NCBI GenBank assembly: GCA_964598225.1
Contig: CAZRBG010000122.1
Location: 1-7,157 of the forward strand
Direction: 5' to 3'
Length of the DNA stretch: 7,157 nucleotides
Source of the DNA: SG8-4 sp964598225
Lineage (GTDB): Bacteria > Planctomycetota > Phycisphaerae > Sedimentisphaerales > Anaerobacaceae
Each line of letters opens with the position of its first letter. Position 1 is the first letter of the stretch. Of this stretch, positions 6,008-7,157 are shown one piece after another. Made by a program: the position numbers and the translations under genes. Under the pieces are notes generated by a model. The model worked only from the letters and a program-made list of their open reading frames with translations. It was not told the origin of the DNA and made no database searches.

Positions 6008-6666
6008 ATGAATAGATGTGAGACACGAGAGTTTGTGGCTCGACTTTTCCTATTGGCGTGTGCCGCATGGCCCCGGGCCACGCTTGCGGATGTGCCTGTG
6101 TTGCCAAACGCAGATATGCAGTCCGACAGTCGGCCGAATGTTCTTCTTATCATTTTATCATTTCCGACGATCATGGACTGGCCGTGGGTAGCCATGGGCT
6201 GAGGGGAAAGCAGAATATGTATGAACACACCGTAGGTACGCCTTTGATCTGGCGGGGTCCGGGAATTCCGAAAGGGCAGCGCACAAACGCTCAATGCTAC
6301 CTGCGCGATTTGTATCCGACAATTTGTGAACTTGTTGGGATCGACGTCCCGCCAACGGTACAAGGCCACAGCCTGGTTCCTGTCATTCGAGGTGAAAGAG
6401 AGTCAGTATATTCGTGTGTCTTCGGTCATTTCAAAGACGCCCAACGCATGATTCGCACCGATCGGTGGAAGCTAATTCGTTATCCTAAGATCGATAAGTT
6501 TCAGTTGTTCGATCTCGCCAATGATCCCTGCGAACTCAACAACTTGGCCGAAAATCCAGCGCACGCTGTTTTAATGAAACAACTGTGTGATAGACTTCGT
6601 GCCTGGCAGAAAGATGTAGGCGATCCTGCGATGACTGCTCCGGTTGGCTCAGTTACGGTTCAATAG
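6008..6666 (+). pseudogene. broken exported sulfatase with core deletion and frameshift
   Basis: Remains of a second type I sulfatase, of a different subtype from the intact one. The first part (6008-6156) encodes a Sec-type signal peptide (basic start, LFLLACAAW core, cleavage near TLA) and the opening strand RPNVLLII. A frameshift then moves reading to the next frame from 6157, which continues IISDDHG straight into LAVGSHGLRGKQNMYEH, a motif that normally lies in the C-terminal half (SDHGxxxGxHGxxGKQ). The rest is a typical sulfatase tail: GPGIPKGQR, LRDLYPTICELVGI, WKLIRYPK, LFDLANDPCELNNLAE. About 218 codons survive, versus roughly 450-500 expected. The CxPSR signature, GKWHLG and central catalytic residues are gone, so no active enzyme is possible. 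The first frame stops at 6202. There is no strong ribosome-binding site. The C-terminal frame has no stop over 169 codons, suggesting recent decay. Confidence 0.88.
6149..6164 (+). repeat. 8-base near-duplication at the frameshift
   Basis: ATCATTTT (6149-6156) is followed directly by ATCATTTC (6157-6164). Removing one copy restores a single frame reading NVLLIISDDHG, the expected sulfatase N-terminal motif. The duplication is therefore the likely frameshifting event. Confidence 0.55.
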
Positions 6667-7157
6667 GTGTAGACGGTTCCGGGAATTCTTTGTGTAGACA
6701 CGAATATTCGACTTTGACGTGATGAACTAAATCGCCTCGCGGTGATGGGTGAGTTATCACAGGCGTTCATTTCCGGCATTCTTGAGAGCTTCTCTGCTTT
6801 CGACATTTCTTGTTGATCCGTTACGATCTCGCTAACAGGGCACTCATAGGGAGTGTCTGCATTCATAATGCCAAAGCGAGAGGACGGATCGAGTACCGCA
6901 ATCCCTCAACTCAAAAAGGTGACCCGTCTACCGGAGCAAACCTCACTAAACCTTGGTCGCTTACCGGCTACTCACCTTACAATCCCCATAGAATCTCGGA
7001 TCCAGTACACCCCGGCACCGCGAGGCGGCTTCGTTCTTCGGAGACTTATCTGAACTCAACAATCGCGATGAGGAGCTGCGAATAGATATGGTTTTTCCCG
7101 TCGCCGAGCCGATGGGTAAAACCAGATTGGACTGAGCGCGGGGTCTGATGCAGGTGT
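6667..7157. other. 491-base right edge without an identifiable gene
   Basis: No frame shows a family I know. The longest plus-strand open frames (6810-7085, and the overlapping 6853-7053) lack ribosome-binding sites and motifs. On the minus strand one frame stays open from the right edge to a TAA at 6963-6961 (about 64 codons, serine-rich), so the end of a gene entering from the right cannot be excluded. CACTC at 6841-6845 and GAGTG at 6851-6855 form a small hairpin without a U-run. GTGTAGAC occurs twice (6667-6674 and 6691-6698). Confidence 0.35.

Noticed and set aside
5847..6107. Minus-strand 86-codon open frame
   Set aside because: It overlaps the signal-peptide region of the sulfatase pseudogene in antisense and shows no family features.
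3362..6666. The two sulfatase sequences as a tandem gene duplication
   Set aside because: Their shared motifs are only the family ones; the DNG/GGKG type and the SDHG/GSHG/GKQ type belong to different sulfatase groups, and one has a Tat and the other a Sec-like signal.
6810..7085. Plus-strand open frames near the right edge
   Set aside because: No ribosome-binding site, low-complexity-like composition and no recognisable motif.
1..7157. CRISPR array, tRNA, rRNA or insertion sequence
   Set aside because: No regularly spaced repeats, cloverleaf-like sequence, transposase frame or paired terminal inverted repeats were seen on either strand.

Overview
The window looks like bacterial chromosomal DNA from a sulfatase-rich lineage: Planctomycetota, Verrucomicrobiota, Lentisphaerota or a neighbouring deep-branching phylum. 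This rests on a Tat-exported type I sulfatase, the remains of a second exported sulfatase of another subtype, two lipoproteins implying a Gram-negative envelope, and long gaps between genes. No ribosomal or housekeeping marker is present, so the placement is an inference. Base composition is uneven: the left end is AT-rich (about 37% GC in a sampled line near 300-360) and the rhomboid gene is GC-rich (about 65% in a sampled line near 5160-5220).

Layout. Bases 1-141 hold nothing convincing. A good sigma70-like promoter (142-172) precedes a two-gene lipoprotein operon on the plus strand. The first gene (224-1243) is an M48-like peptidase lipoprotein whose three zinc-ligand positions all look substituted. 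The second (1230-2366) overlaps it by 14 bases and encodes a lipoprotein with two similar alpha/beta halves. A weak hairpin spans the operon's stop codon. About 650 bases without a clear gene follow, ending in a hairpin directly upstream of a small basic orphan protein (3018-3263).

Next comes a promoter and an intact Tat-dependent sulfatase (3362-4729). A small open frame (4726-4886) starts within its stop codon and needs one frameshift to be read through. It meets, tail to tail, a complete rhomboid intramembrane protease on the minus strand (4896-5621), which has its own promoter candidate.

After a gene-poor stretch lies a sulfatase pseudogene (6008-6666). It keeps a signal peptide, the first metal-binding motif and the C-terminal third, but it has lost the catalytic core and carries a frameshift at an 8-base near-duplication. 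The last 490 bases hold nothing I can assign.

How the genes fit together. The two lipoproteins are almost certainly co-expressed and probably act together at the envelope; M48 lipoproteins and BamC-like folds are both known from outer-membrane assembly systems, but that link is inferred. The intact sulfatase probably desulfates a sulfated glycan or ester outside the cytoplasm, and needs a formylglycine-generating enzyme encoded elsewhere. I see no clear undescribed system; the most unusual item is the apparently inactive M48 homologue paired with the duplicated-fold lipoprotein.
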